Origin: JACRPH01 sp041665465
GTDB lineage: Archaea > Nanobdellota > Nanobdellia > Woesearchaeales > GW2011-AR9
Direction: 5' to 3'
DNA length: 64,000 bases
Assembly (NCBI GenBank): GCA_041665465.1
Contig: JBAYIU010000001.1
Span: forward strand, 1,240,001-1,304,000
The translations under genes were made by a program, and so were the position numbers. How positions within the stretch are numbered: position 1 is the stretch's first letter; each line of letters begins with the position of its first letter. A model generated the notes under the pieces. That model searched no databases. It worked only from the letters and a program-made list of their open reading frames with translations, and was not told the origin of the DNA. Positions 52,780 through 61,100 of the stretch are shown here, piece by piece.

Positions 52780-53148
52780 ATGGCTAAAAAATCTAAACCT
52801 AATCCCAAGATGATAGAATGGGAAAAGCGGTTGATTATGTTGAGTGGGATTATTGTTTTAATTGTTTTAGTGGTGTTAGCGGTTAAGTTTATTCCTCGAG
52901 AAGGTGTATCTGGACAAGCGATCGCCGGAGGATCTGATTTTACTCGTTGTAATCAAGATAGTTCTTGCAGTGAGTCTTATAATCGGTGTGTTACTTCTAC
53001 TTGTAGTGTAAGAAACAGAAATGTAGCTTGCGCTAATCAATGTTTGTTTACTTCAATTAAGAATACTTTAGATAAGTGTGTTGCTTCTCCAGAAGTTTGC
53101 GATGGAGAGGATAATGATTGTGATAATCAAATTGATGAAGGATGTTAA
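52780..53148 (+). CDS. Small Cys-rich membrane-anchored surface protein
   Basis: 122 residues. A basic N-terminus and one helix (LIMLSGIIVLIVLVVLAVKF), then the short motif VSGQAIAGG, a Cys-rich domain (FTRCNQDSSCSESYNRC...) and the final VCDGEDNDCDNQIDEGC, a 'CDGxDNDCDxxxDEG' metal-binding motif as in MopE-like proteins. It is anchored by its N-terminus, with the Cys domain outside. The next gene starts 24 bases later with the same helix and Cys module, so they are diverged duplicates. Confidence 0.78.
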   Translation: MAKKSKPNPKMIEWEKRLIMLSGIIVLIVLVVLAVKFIPREGVSGQAIAGGSDFTRCNQDSSCSESYNRCVTSTCSVRNRNVACANQCLFTSIKNTLDKCVASPEVCDGEDNDCDNQIDEGC

Positions 53149-53172
53149 GTTAGGTAAAAGAGGTATAATCTG

Positions 53173-54243
53173 ATGGTAAAGAAAAATAAGACAAAAAACC
53201 CCTCAAAAAAATCTAAATCAAAAATGTCATTCGCTTGGAAGAAGCCTTTGTTTGCGTTAGGCGCAATTATTGTCCTAGCAATCTTAGTTGTGTTAGCGGT
53301 TAAGTATATGCCTGATAGTGCGACTGGACAGGGAAGTAGCACGGGAGGAATCTCTGACTTTACTAGATGTACTAAAGATAAATCTTGTAATTATTTATAT
53401 ACTAAATGTGTTGGTTCTGTCCGAAATTGTGTTGGAGATGCTGCTTGTACTGGTAGGTGTTTATCTGCTGCATTGAAAGCGACGGTGGATAAATGTGGTC
53501 CTAAATGTTTAGGTAAGCAATGTGGTTCAGATAGTTGTGGGGGAAACTGTGGAGTTTGTCCTACTGGACAAAGTTGTAATGTTAATAGTTGTGTTGCAAG
53601 TGTTCGGTGTGTAGATAGTGATGGAACTTATTTAGTAGTAAATAAACATACCCTAACTCAAGAATCTTTATTAGTAAAAGGAACCACTAGGGGTATTGTT
53701 ACTGCAGGAAAAAAGCTTAATGGCAAGTTTGAAGGATCTTATACTGAGGCAACAGATGAATGTACTCCAGAAGGATTACTTGTTGAATATCATTGTAATA
53801 ATGGTTTTTTGGACGCTAATGGGATAACTTGTCCTAATATTTACGGAAATACCAATGATTTAAACTTGGTGTGTTATGATGGTGCTTGTAAAACAAAACC
53901 CGGATGGTGTGATTCTACTGAAGTTCCTGGGATTAAAGTGGGGAAGAATATCACTAGTAGTATCTGTGCTAAGAGAATAATCCAGGATTATAATACTCCT
54001 ATCGATGACTGGTTTAATGTTCCCTCGGCTGATTGTTTGGCTATTTACAAAGGGGTTCCCATAACTTTCTATGAGGGAGGATATACTTACCTTTCTGCAG
54101 GCACTCCTCATGTTCAGCAGATTGGTTTAGAACCTTGTATCTCTCAGAAAGGTAAAACTTTAGAAGGAGCAAAAACTTGTATCGAGGAGATTATTAAATC
54201 ACATCCCGATCGATTGTCTTACTATGGTCCAATCTGTGATTAG
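53173..54243 (+). CDS. Cys-rich membrane-anchored surface protein with YKGVP domain
   Basis: 356 residues. N-terminal helix (LFALGAIIVLAILVVLAVKY) then the motif SATGQGSSTGG and FTRCTKDKSCNYLYTKC, parallel to the preceding gene. Next a Cys repeat (CLGKQCGSDSCGGNCGVC, near residue 113) found also in the last gene of the window, a beta-rich section, and a C-terminal domain (SADCLAIYKGVPI ... EGAKTCIEEI ... YYGPIC) shared with the 1400-residue protein downstream. All parts except the N-terminus face outward. Function unknown, probably an S-layer or adhesion type. Confidence 0.78.
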   Translation: MVKKNKTKNPSKKSKSKMSFAWKKPLFALGAIIVLAILVVLAVKYMPDSATGQGSSTGGISDFTRCTKDKSCNYLYTKCVGSVRNCVGDAACTGRCLSAALKATVDKCGPKCLGKQCGSDSCGGNCGVCPTGQSCNVNSCVASVRCVDSDGTYLVVNKHTLTQESLLVKGTTRGIVTAGKKLNGKFEGSYTEATDECTPEGLLVEYHCNNGFLDANGITCPNIYGNTNDLNLVCYDGACKTKPGWCDSTEVPGIKVGKNITSSICAKRIIQDYNTPIDDWFNVPSADCLAIYKGVPITFYEGGYTYLSAGTPHVQQIGLEPCISQKGKTLEGAKTCIEEIIKSHPDRLSYYGPICD

Positions 54244-54304
54244 ATCTTATTCTTTTTTTCTTTGAAGAAACATTTAATACTTCTTTAATTTTCTTACCTT
54301 TGAA

Positions 54305-54949
54305 ATGGTCTCTCTAAACCCAGAGATAGCAGAACTTTTAGGTGCTCATGCTGGTGATGGTACTCTATATCAGGTTGGGAAAAACACCTTAGTTTGGGAA
54401 TTAAGGGGGGCTCTAGAAGAAAAAGAATATTACTTAGATAATATCTGTCCACTCTTAGGTAAGATTTTTAATCTTAAAATAACTTCTAAGTTTAGAAGCG
54501 GTGGGGCAAATGGGGTTTGGGGAGTACAGACAACTAATAAATCAATCACTTCTTTTTTCTTAGAATATGGTTTTTTACCTGGGACTAAAACTTATACTGT
54601 GTTTGTCCCTTCGTTTATTCTAAAATCCGACTTAGTGATTAAAAGAGCTTTTGTTAGGGGGTTGTTTGATACTGATGGATGTTTGAGATTTGATCGGATT
54701 AATAAACAGGAAAGAAGGAATTATCCCCGAATTGAATTTGGTTTAGCGTCTAAACCTCTAAGAGACTCACTTAAGGAATTGACCGATATGCTTGGTTTTA
54801 GATCTTTTATCTGGACAGATCGAAAGAATAATTATCGGCTTTGTTTTGCCGGAAAAGAAATGCTAGAAAGATGGATTTACGAAATTCAACCAAAGAACCC
54901 GAAACATTTAAAAAAGTACCATATTTGGAAAGAACAAGGTTATTATTAA
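54305..54949 (+). CDS. LAGLIDADG homing endonuclease
   Basis: 214 residues with two LAGLIDADG motifs in one chain: LLGAHAGDG (residues 11-19) and VRGLFDTDG (117-125), each with the catalytic acidic residue. Between and after them are the usual DNA-binding strands. A single-chain, double-motif enzyme of this size is a normal monomeric homing endonuclease. It lies just 6 bases upstream of the intron-containing tRNA-Ser gene and on the same strand, rather than inside an intron, and it interrupts the surface-protein cluster. It is probably a mobile gene that targets the tRNA gene or a nearby allele; the target is inferred. Confidence 0.85.
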   Translation: MVSLNPEIAELLGAHAGDGTLYQVGKNTLVWELRGALEEKEYYLDNICPLLGKIFNLKITSKFRSGGANGVWGVQTTNKSITSFFLEYGFLPGTKTYTVFVPSFILKSDLVIKRAFVRGLFDTDGCLRFDRINKQERRNYPRIEFGLASKPLRDSLKELTDMLGFRSFIWTDRKNNYRLCFAGKEMLERWIYEIQPKNPKHLKKYHIWKEQGYY

Positions 54950-54955
54950 CATGTT

Positions 54956-55112
54956 GCCACGGTCGCATAACCTGGTATTGCGCAGATTCGTCTGAGCAAG
55001 TTTGCTTTACGAAGCGTAAGATTGCTAAAGACTCTGGTCTTTGAGATTTCCGTCAATACCATACAAATATCCTGTCCCTCTGGGATCGCCGGTTCAAATC
55101 CGGCCCGTGGCG
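54956..55112 (+). tRNA. tRNA-Ser (GCU) with two introns
   Basis: Acceptor GCCACGG/CCGTGGC, discriminator G, T arm GCCGG-TTCAAAT-CCGGC, and a long variable arm (TCCC-TCT-GGGA), so a class II tRNA. The anticodon arm only forms if two introns are removed: 34 bases (54986-55019) inside the 5' side of the anticodon stem, between positions 29 and 30, and 41 bases (55028-55068) at 37/38. The joined arm is CAGGA-UUGCUAA-UCCUG with anticodon GCU (55024-55026). Mature length 82. Identity follows from GCU, discriminator G and the D-arm CCTGGTA. CCA is not encoded. Confidence 0.85.
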
Positions 55113-55141
55113 CTCTTTTCTATCTCTTAATTCTACCGATA

Positions 55142-55192
55142 CCTATATAAATAGAAAGAATATCCTTTCTCTTGAAAATAGGTGTAAAATAG
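55142..55192 (+). promoter_or_regulatory. Promoter and leader of the 55193 gene
   Basis: TATA-like CCTATATAAATAG (about 55141-55153), about 40 bases before ATG 55193, and a ribosome site AGGTG (about 55180-55184) before the start. It lies 30 bases after the tRNA-Ser gene. Confidence 0.45.
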
Positions 55193-56767
55193 ATGCGTAA
55201 AGTTAGGTCTAAAGCTAATAGTACAACTTCTGCTAGATTTATGAATCTTAGAAAGGGTAAAATCCTTCCCCCACACAGTTGGGAAGCACATCCTTTAGCT
55301 GATACTGAAGATGCACATCGATCTTTTATGATTATAACCGTAACTGTTGGTGTATTAGTGATGATGTCTTTATTGTTGTTGGGAAACCAACAGTTTGCTG
55401 GACAGGCTACTGGGGCGAGTGTGAGTACTGGTTGTCCAGAGGATCAACAATATTTCTCTGGGAATAATAGTTGTGTTCCTTCTTGTACTAATGGAAAAAT
55501 CCTTAACAATACTGGACAATGTGTGGCTCCAATAAATTGTGAAGCTATTGGACAAGTTGGATGTAATATTCCGCTTAATCCTCTTAAACATCTAATTTGT
55601 ATGGATAATGTTTGTGCTAATCTAGATTGTGTGGGGTTCTTATTAGCAATTGGTTACGGAGAAAAGGACTCTGGTGATAATAATAGTTCTAACAAAGATG
55701 GGCCCCTGATGATTAATCCCAAACAATGTAACCAAACTTCTTCTTGTGATTCAAATGAAATCTGTGCTAGAGACTATACTAACTCCAGTTCTGAAGGGGT
55801 TTGTATGGGTAATGATTTCATCTCGGGTTTGTTTGAATCTTGCAGTTGGGTTCCAGATTTATGTTCCCAGAAAAAACAATTTCTAAATCTTCCTTGTGGT
55901 GCTGGTGAAGGCGGATGTCAGAATGATACTGAATGTCTCTTTCCTAACACTTGTGAATTAGCTGGTGGAGAATACGGCCCAGAAGTTAAAATCTGTAAAT
56001 CAGAATTGTGTCCTGATTGGGATGATGATTTTTATACTTCTAACGCTCCGGGAACCTGTACCAAATTTGCCGGAATGAAATATGACGATTGTAATGATCA
56101 AGATCCAACAGTAACAACTTGCTCTGCAGGATATCATTGTGCGAATTCTAAGTGCGTTTTAGATTGTGATTCTTGTACTCCCGGACAGAAGAGATGTAGT
56201 ATAGATAAGCATGGAATAGAAACTTGTGTAGCTAAAAATAATCTATGTAATGAATGGGTAGTTAAGGAACCTTGTGATGCTGGTTTAGTATGTAAAGATG
56301 CTCAATGTCAATATTTCTGGTGCCTTTCAGATACAGATTGTGGTGATTATGGTGAAGGAGCTTCTTGTGTAAGTGGACAATGTAAGAAGTTAGCGGTTTC
56401 TGCTGATCCGATTCAAGTAACCTTGAGGTTGGTAGAAAATACTTATACTTTAGCTACCACTAATGTTCACCCTGGAAAAGATTATACTATCGAATTAATT
56501 ATTAAACCAGACATTAAACTGCCCGCTAAACATATAGTTATGACTACTATAACTTCCGGAGGAGTAGAAGTGGCTAGATTCTGGCAAGCTCTTCCCCAAC
56601 TTCCAATCAAACAGACCGAAACCGTATTCTTCCAACATTATGTTACTGCCTTGGCTCCTGGAACTTCAGGAGCGATGAAAGTTAAAACCCAAATCTTAGG
56701 AGAATTCAACGGTAGTTCTTGGACAGAACTGGTTCCTGCAAAAGAGGTGTCTTATGCGGTTAGTTAG
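55193..56767 (+). CDS. Cys-rich membrane-anchored surface protein
   Basis: 524 residues. A ~45-residue basic cytoplasmic start, one helix (FMIITVTVGVLVMMSLLLLG), the motif FAGQATGAS, then a long Cys-rich ectodomain with several CxxxxC modules (CPEDQQYFSGNNSCVPSC, DCDSCTPGQKRC, DADTDCG-like SDTDCGDYGEGASC), and a C-terminal Ig-like beta domain (VTLRLVENTYTLATTNVHPG onward). Function unknown, probably structural or adhesive. The 3' end overlaps the next gene by 14 bases, so they form an operon. Confidence 0.78.
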   Translation: MRKVRSKANSTTSARFMNLRKGKILPPHSWEAHPLADTEDAHRSFMIITVTVGVLVMMSLLLLGNQQFAGQATGASVSTGCPEDQQYFSGNNSCVPSCTNGKILNNTGQCVAPINCEAIGQVGCNIPLNPLKHLICMDNVCANLDCVGFLLAIGYGEKDSGDNNSSNKDGPLMINPKQCNQTSSCDSNEICARDYTNSSSEGVCMGNDFISGLFESCSWVPDLCSQKKQFLNLPCGAGEGGCQNDTECLFPNTCELAGGEYGPEVKICKSELCPDWDDDFYTSNAPGTCTKFAGMKYDDCNDQDPTVTTCSAGYHCANSKCVLDCDSCTPGQKRCSIDKHGIETCVAKNNLCNEWVVKEPCDAGLVCKDAQCQYFWCLSDTDCGDYGEGASCVSGQCKKLAVSADPIQVTLRLVENTYTLATTNVHPGKDYTIELIIKPDIKLPAKHIVMTTITSGGVEVARFWQALPQLPIKQTETVFFQHYVTALAPGTSGAMKVKTQILGEFNGSSWTELVPAKEVSYAVS

Positions 56768-58076
56768 TTTACTAGTTTTAGGGATGTTATTATTTTCTCT
56801 GTTAGTAGGGGCTACTTTAGAGACTCTCAAATCAAATTATGCTCTAGGAGAAAGAGTTACTGTAAGTGGAAGTTGTAATACTTCTGAGGTTTCGGTGGGA
56901 TTGCAAGCTAATCTTGGGGATGTTCCCTTATGGGTAGATCAGCAGACAACAGATAATATGAATAAATATTCTGCTTCTTTTGTTCCTTTTACTCTCGGAA
57001 ATTATACTTTAATGTCTGCTTGTTTTAATCAAACTGCGAATAATAAAGTAATTTATGTTGGAACTGCGCTTCCTCCGGGAATGAATTGTGTTCCTGGCGT
57101 TAAAGAGTGTGATGGTAATGCAGTTATCACTTGTAATTCTGAGGGACAGGATTATTCTGTTCCTATACCTTGTGCAGCAACTGAAACTTGTTCTGGAGGA
57201 GTTTGTCTTCTTCCAGGAACAATTTGTGTTCCGAGTTCTTTAAAATGTAATGGTGCTCTGGTTCAGACTTGTGCTAGTGACGGTAAAACTTATTCTACTC
57301 CGGTATCTTGCGGAGATGGAAAAACCTGTTCGGATGATGTTTGTATTGTAACAGAAGGAAATGGTGACGGAACTCCTTCTGGTAGTGGAAATGGCCCTTA
57401 TTACGATACTTGTAGACCTTCATTTGATTGTGGAGCATGGAGTTATTGTGGTGCTTCTTTGAAACAATCTCGAATTTGTAATGATGTTAAAGGATGCAAG
57501 CCTAGCTATACTGAAGAAAAAGTATGTACTAAATGTGAAGAATCTTGGATTTGCTCAGCTTGGTCAACTTGTCAATCTGATGAACAGTTAAGGACTTGTT
57601 ATGATGAACATAAATGTGGAAGTACAGTATTGAAACCGACTTTGAGAAAATATTGTCAAGCTACGTATGTTCCTGGACCGAAACCTGCTTCGGTTTCTTC
57701 TACGATTCAACCTCCTGCTTATTATCCTGCTTCGCAACCTGAACCCGCATATCAACCTCCGGTACAGAAACCAGTAGTAGCTAAACCTACTGCTCCGGTA
57801 GTTAAGTTCTCTTTCAGTAGTTTCTGGGATAAGTATCAAATGTACTTCTTAGGTTTAGGAATATTGATTGTGGTGGTTATTATTATCATTATCTTAATTG
57901 CTTACTTTGCTAAACCTAAACAAAGAGTTTACAATTTAGATGAATTAAAAGAATGGATTGAGAAAGAAAGACAGATGAACACTGGTGATGTACAGATCAG
58001 ACAGATCCTTTCTCAGAATACTGGATGGAGTGAAGAAGAAATCAGTCAGGCCTTTAGTGAACTGAGAACGAGATAA
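56754..58076 (+). CDS. Surface protein with TSP1-like Cys modules and C-terminal helix
   Basis: 440 residues. Signal peptide (LVSLLVLGMLLFSLLVGATL), an Ig-like N-terminal domain, two Cys repeats (CVPGVKECDGNAVITCNSEG type, with a parallel CVPSSLKCNGALVQTCASDG), two thrombospondin-1-like modules (FDCGAWSYCGASLKQSRIC; WICSAWSTCQSDEQLRTC), a Pro-rich stalk, a transmembrane helix (YFLGLGILIVVVIIIIILIAYF) and a cytoplasmic tail with a UBA-like helical motif (VQIRQILSQNTGWSEEEISQAF). It is oriented outside to inside, the opposite of its neighbours. It may connect the surface layer to the cytoplasm. Confidence 0.78.
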   Translation: MRLVSLLVLGMLLFSLLVGATLETLKSNYALGERVTVSGSCNTSEVSVGLQANLGDVPLWVDQQTTDNMNKYSASFVPFTLGNYTLMSACFNQTANNKVIYVGTALPPGMNCVPGVKECDGNAVITCNSEGQDYSVPIPCAATETCSGGVCLLPGTICVPSSLKCNGALVQTCASDGKTYSTPVSCGDGKTCSDDVCIVTEGNGDGTPSGSGNGPYYDTCRPSFDCGAWSYCGASLKQSRICNDVKGCKPSYTEEKVCTKCEESWICSAWSTCQSDEQLRTCYDEHKCGSTVLKPTLRKYCQATYVPGPKPASVSSTIQPPAYYPASQPEPAYQPPVQKPVVAKPTAPVVKFSFSSFWDKYQMYFLGLGILIVVVIIIIILIAYFAKPKQRVYNLDELKEWIEKERQMNTGDVQIRQILSQNTGWSEEEISQAFSELRTR

Positions 58077-58083
58077 ATATATA

Positions 58084-58157
58084 TACTAAACCGTAAGTAA
58101 AATAAACAATAACTGATTACCGTTTAGTATTAGGAGAACACACTCGTGGTCGAGTGT
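58084..58157 (+). promoter_or_regulatory. Two inverted repeats in the leader of the 4.2-kb surface gene
   Basis: First, TACTAAACCGTAA (58084-58096) and TTACCGTTTAGTA (58117-58129) pair with one mismatch. Second, ACACTCG-TGGT-CGAGTGT (58140-58157) is a perfect 7-bp hairpin with a 4-base loop. They lie between the previous stop (58076) and ATG 58188. They could be a terminator, an operator or a structured 5' leader. Confidence 0.4.
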
Positions 58158-58187
58158 AAATCAAAAAAGATTAGGTGAATAAAACAG

Positions 58188-61100
58188 ATGGATGTCGACA
58201 AGCACAAAGTTTGGATGATGGTGTCAGTTCTAGTAGTGATTGTTATTGTTGGCGGAATTCTGATGATGATGAAAGGTAGCGTTAGCTCTGGTCAAGGAGT
58301 AGCTACGGGAATAGAAGATTGTACTAAATATGGTGATGAGGATGTTAACGGGAAATTTGATTGTGCTGATCCTGCTTGCAACGGTTTGCCCAATTTTAAT
58401 CCAAACATTCCTTTCTTATGCGAAAATCCGCAAGAATTAAGTTGTGCTGATGGTTATGACAATGATGGTGATGATCCAACTAGTAATAATCTCAATGAGA
58501 GGTATGATTGTGCTGATTCTGATTGTAATGGTAAGATAGTTGGTCCTAATGGAGAGAAATGTGAGTCGGGTATAGAATTAAGTTGTAATGATGGTTTCGA
58601 CAACGATAATTCTAATCTTGGTAGCGAAAGATTCTTAAAATTCAAAGAATATGTTAATTCCGCGTATGCTAATCCTTATAATCGATATATTACTGATGAT
58701 AATCCTTTAATTTTAAAAGATTGTCTTGATCCTGATTGTTTGAGTTCTTGTTCGGCAGGGTTAGATAAATGTAATTCTCTAAATCCGGTGGGTAAAAGTA
58801 ATACCTCTTTTATGTATGTCTATGCTTCCAGTAGTGATGGGACTCAACAGTTAGGTTACGGGTGGTTATTAGATAGTTCTTGTGTTCAGAGATTAACTCA
58901 AAAATTTTCTTGGAATAAACTAGTTAGTTCTAATTTTGGAAATACTGGAATATCTCTCCTCAGTCTCTACACTTACGATGAAGAATGTTTGGGTTTATAT
59001 AAAGGAGTTCCATTAATTATTAATCCTTCTACAAAACTTGTCTCTCCTTTAGATCCCGGTCGGTTTAATGTTAGTGATGCAGCAAATTATAACCTCAATA
59101 CCTTAAAAGATAGTGTTTCTGGAACTGTTTGTCCGCAAGAGATTACTTCTCCGGGAAATTCCGATTGGGTTTATAAAATGGGGCAATATCTGCCTCCGAG
59201 TTCTAGTTCATATATTGAGACTATAGTTTATACTACTACTTCCATAGATGCAATGAAACGTTGTATAGATGAAGCTAAAGGTAAGTTTGCTACCTACGAA
59301 CCCAGTTGTGAACCAGTTGTTACTACATGTACTCCGGTTAATGCAACTTGTGCTACTGCTGGTGTAAGTTGTCCTGGGAATGGAGTTGTACCTCAGATAA
59401 CTTGTTCTGCTAGTCAAACATGTACTGCTGGTGCTTGTGTTGATGATTTGATAATTACTTCTTCGGAAATCTGTACCAATGGAATAGATGATGATGGTGA
59501 CGGTAAAATAGATTATCTTGATAGTGAGTGTGTTTGTCCTGCGGGAAGTTCTCGTTTAGGTGATAGTTCCTGTGCAAAATGTGAACTCTCTTCTAACTCC
59601 TTACGTGTTGGAGAGCAATTTTCTATGAAATTGGTTCATACTGTTGTTGGATCTTCAGTTAATAACCTAATGTGTGATTTTCTTAAAGGAGATAGTACTC
59701 CCTCAATTCTAAATGCTTATTGTAACGATGGTCTAATTAAATCCGCTAATTATTCTACTATTGGAACTTATTCTCCTCTGATTAATTCTTATACTGGGGA
59801 GACTTCTTCTATTAAATGTGGGAATGTTGTCGTTAATGACCAGGTAATCACTTCTACTTGTTCTCCTACTTGTGCTGCATATCAAACATGTACTAATAGT
59901 GTCTGTGTAGACAACCCAGGATGTATTTCTGGTTATGATGAAGAAAATAATGACCAACCTAATTATTATGAATGTTTAACTAGCAGTAATGTAAACTGCG
60001 GAAGTTGTCCCTCCGATAAGTTTTGTGATGCGGGGTTCTGTTATAGCTATATCTGTACTGGAACGATTCCAGTTACATCCGAGTTATGTCCTGGTGATAA
60101 TGTGGTTCTTCCAATTGATACCCCCTATTCTTTAGTTTCTACTTGTACCGATACTAAGAAATGTGAATATACTTGTAAATCCGGTTATAGGTATGTTAAT
60201 GGTGCTTGTCAGACAGAAGTTTGTACTACAGGTACTAAAGTATGCGACGGAAATGCTGTAAAAACATGTAATCCAGATGGGATGAGTTATTCTGCTTCTG
60301 TTGCTTGTACCTCGACTGAAACCTGTAATGCAGGTAATTGTATAACTACTTGTACTCCTGCTGCTGCAACTTGTGCTATTGAGGGTACCTCTTGTTCTAA
60401 TGGGTTATCTTCAGTTGTACCTAAAATTGAGTGTACTTCTACTCAGACCTGTACTGCTGGAGCTTGTGTAGATAATGTGGTTACTTCAACCTGTAGTTAT
60501 TCTACTTTTGGAACCCTGCCCGGAACAACAACTGGAGCATTTTCTACTAACTATCCAAATTCCTGTTTAAGGAGAGTGGTTGATGTTAATTCTGCAGTAA
60601 CTCAATTTTATAAATACGTTGCGAACATCAATTGTGTGGAAATTTATAATGGTGTTCCGTTAGTTCTTTCTACTATTAACAGTACTCAACAACTATATCA
60701 ACAGATGTATCTTACTAGTTTTAATAATTGGACTTATCATAACGCTTATCAATCCAATGGAGATAAATGTCCAAATGCAGTTACTGCAGCGGGAACTAAT
60801 TTTGTTTCCAGTACTTCTACTGGTAAATCCGGATTTAAAACTATAGAAGGAATAAGGGCTTGTATTGATGAGATTGGGAATAAAAGCAAGTTATACCAAG
60901 TAGGATGTACTAATCAAGCAGTAACTTGTACCCCTTCTGCTGAAGTCTGTGATGGTATAGACAACGATTGCGACTCTTCAGTTGATGAGGGAAGTGTATG
61001 TACAACTGCAGATCATTGTGGAAGTTTTAGTAATGTCTGTTCTGCTGGTCAGACTTGTACTTATGGGGCTTGTGTAACTCCTACCTGTAATCCTGCTACT

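Noticed and set aside
54956..55112. tRNA-Leu identity
   Set aside because: The long variable arm fits both, but the spliced anticodon GCU and discriminator G are those of Ser.
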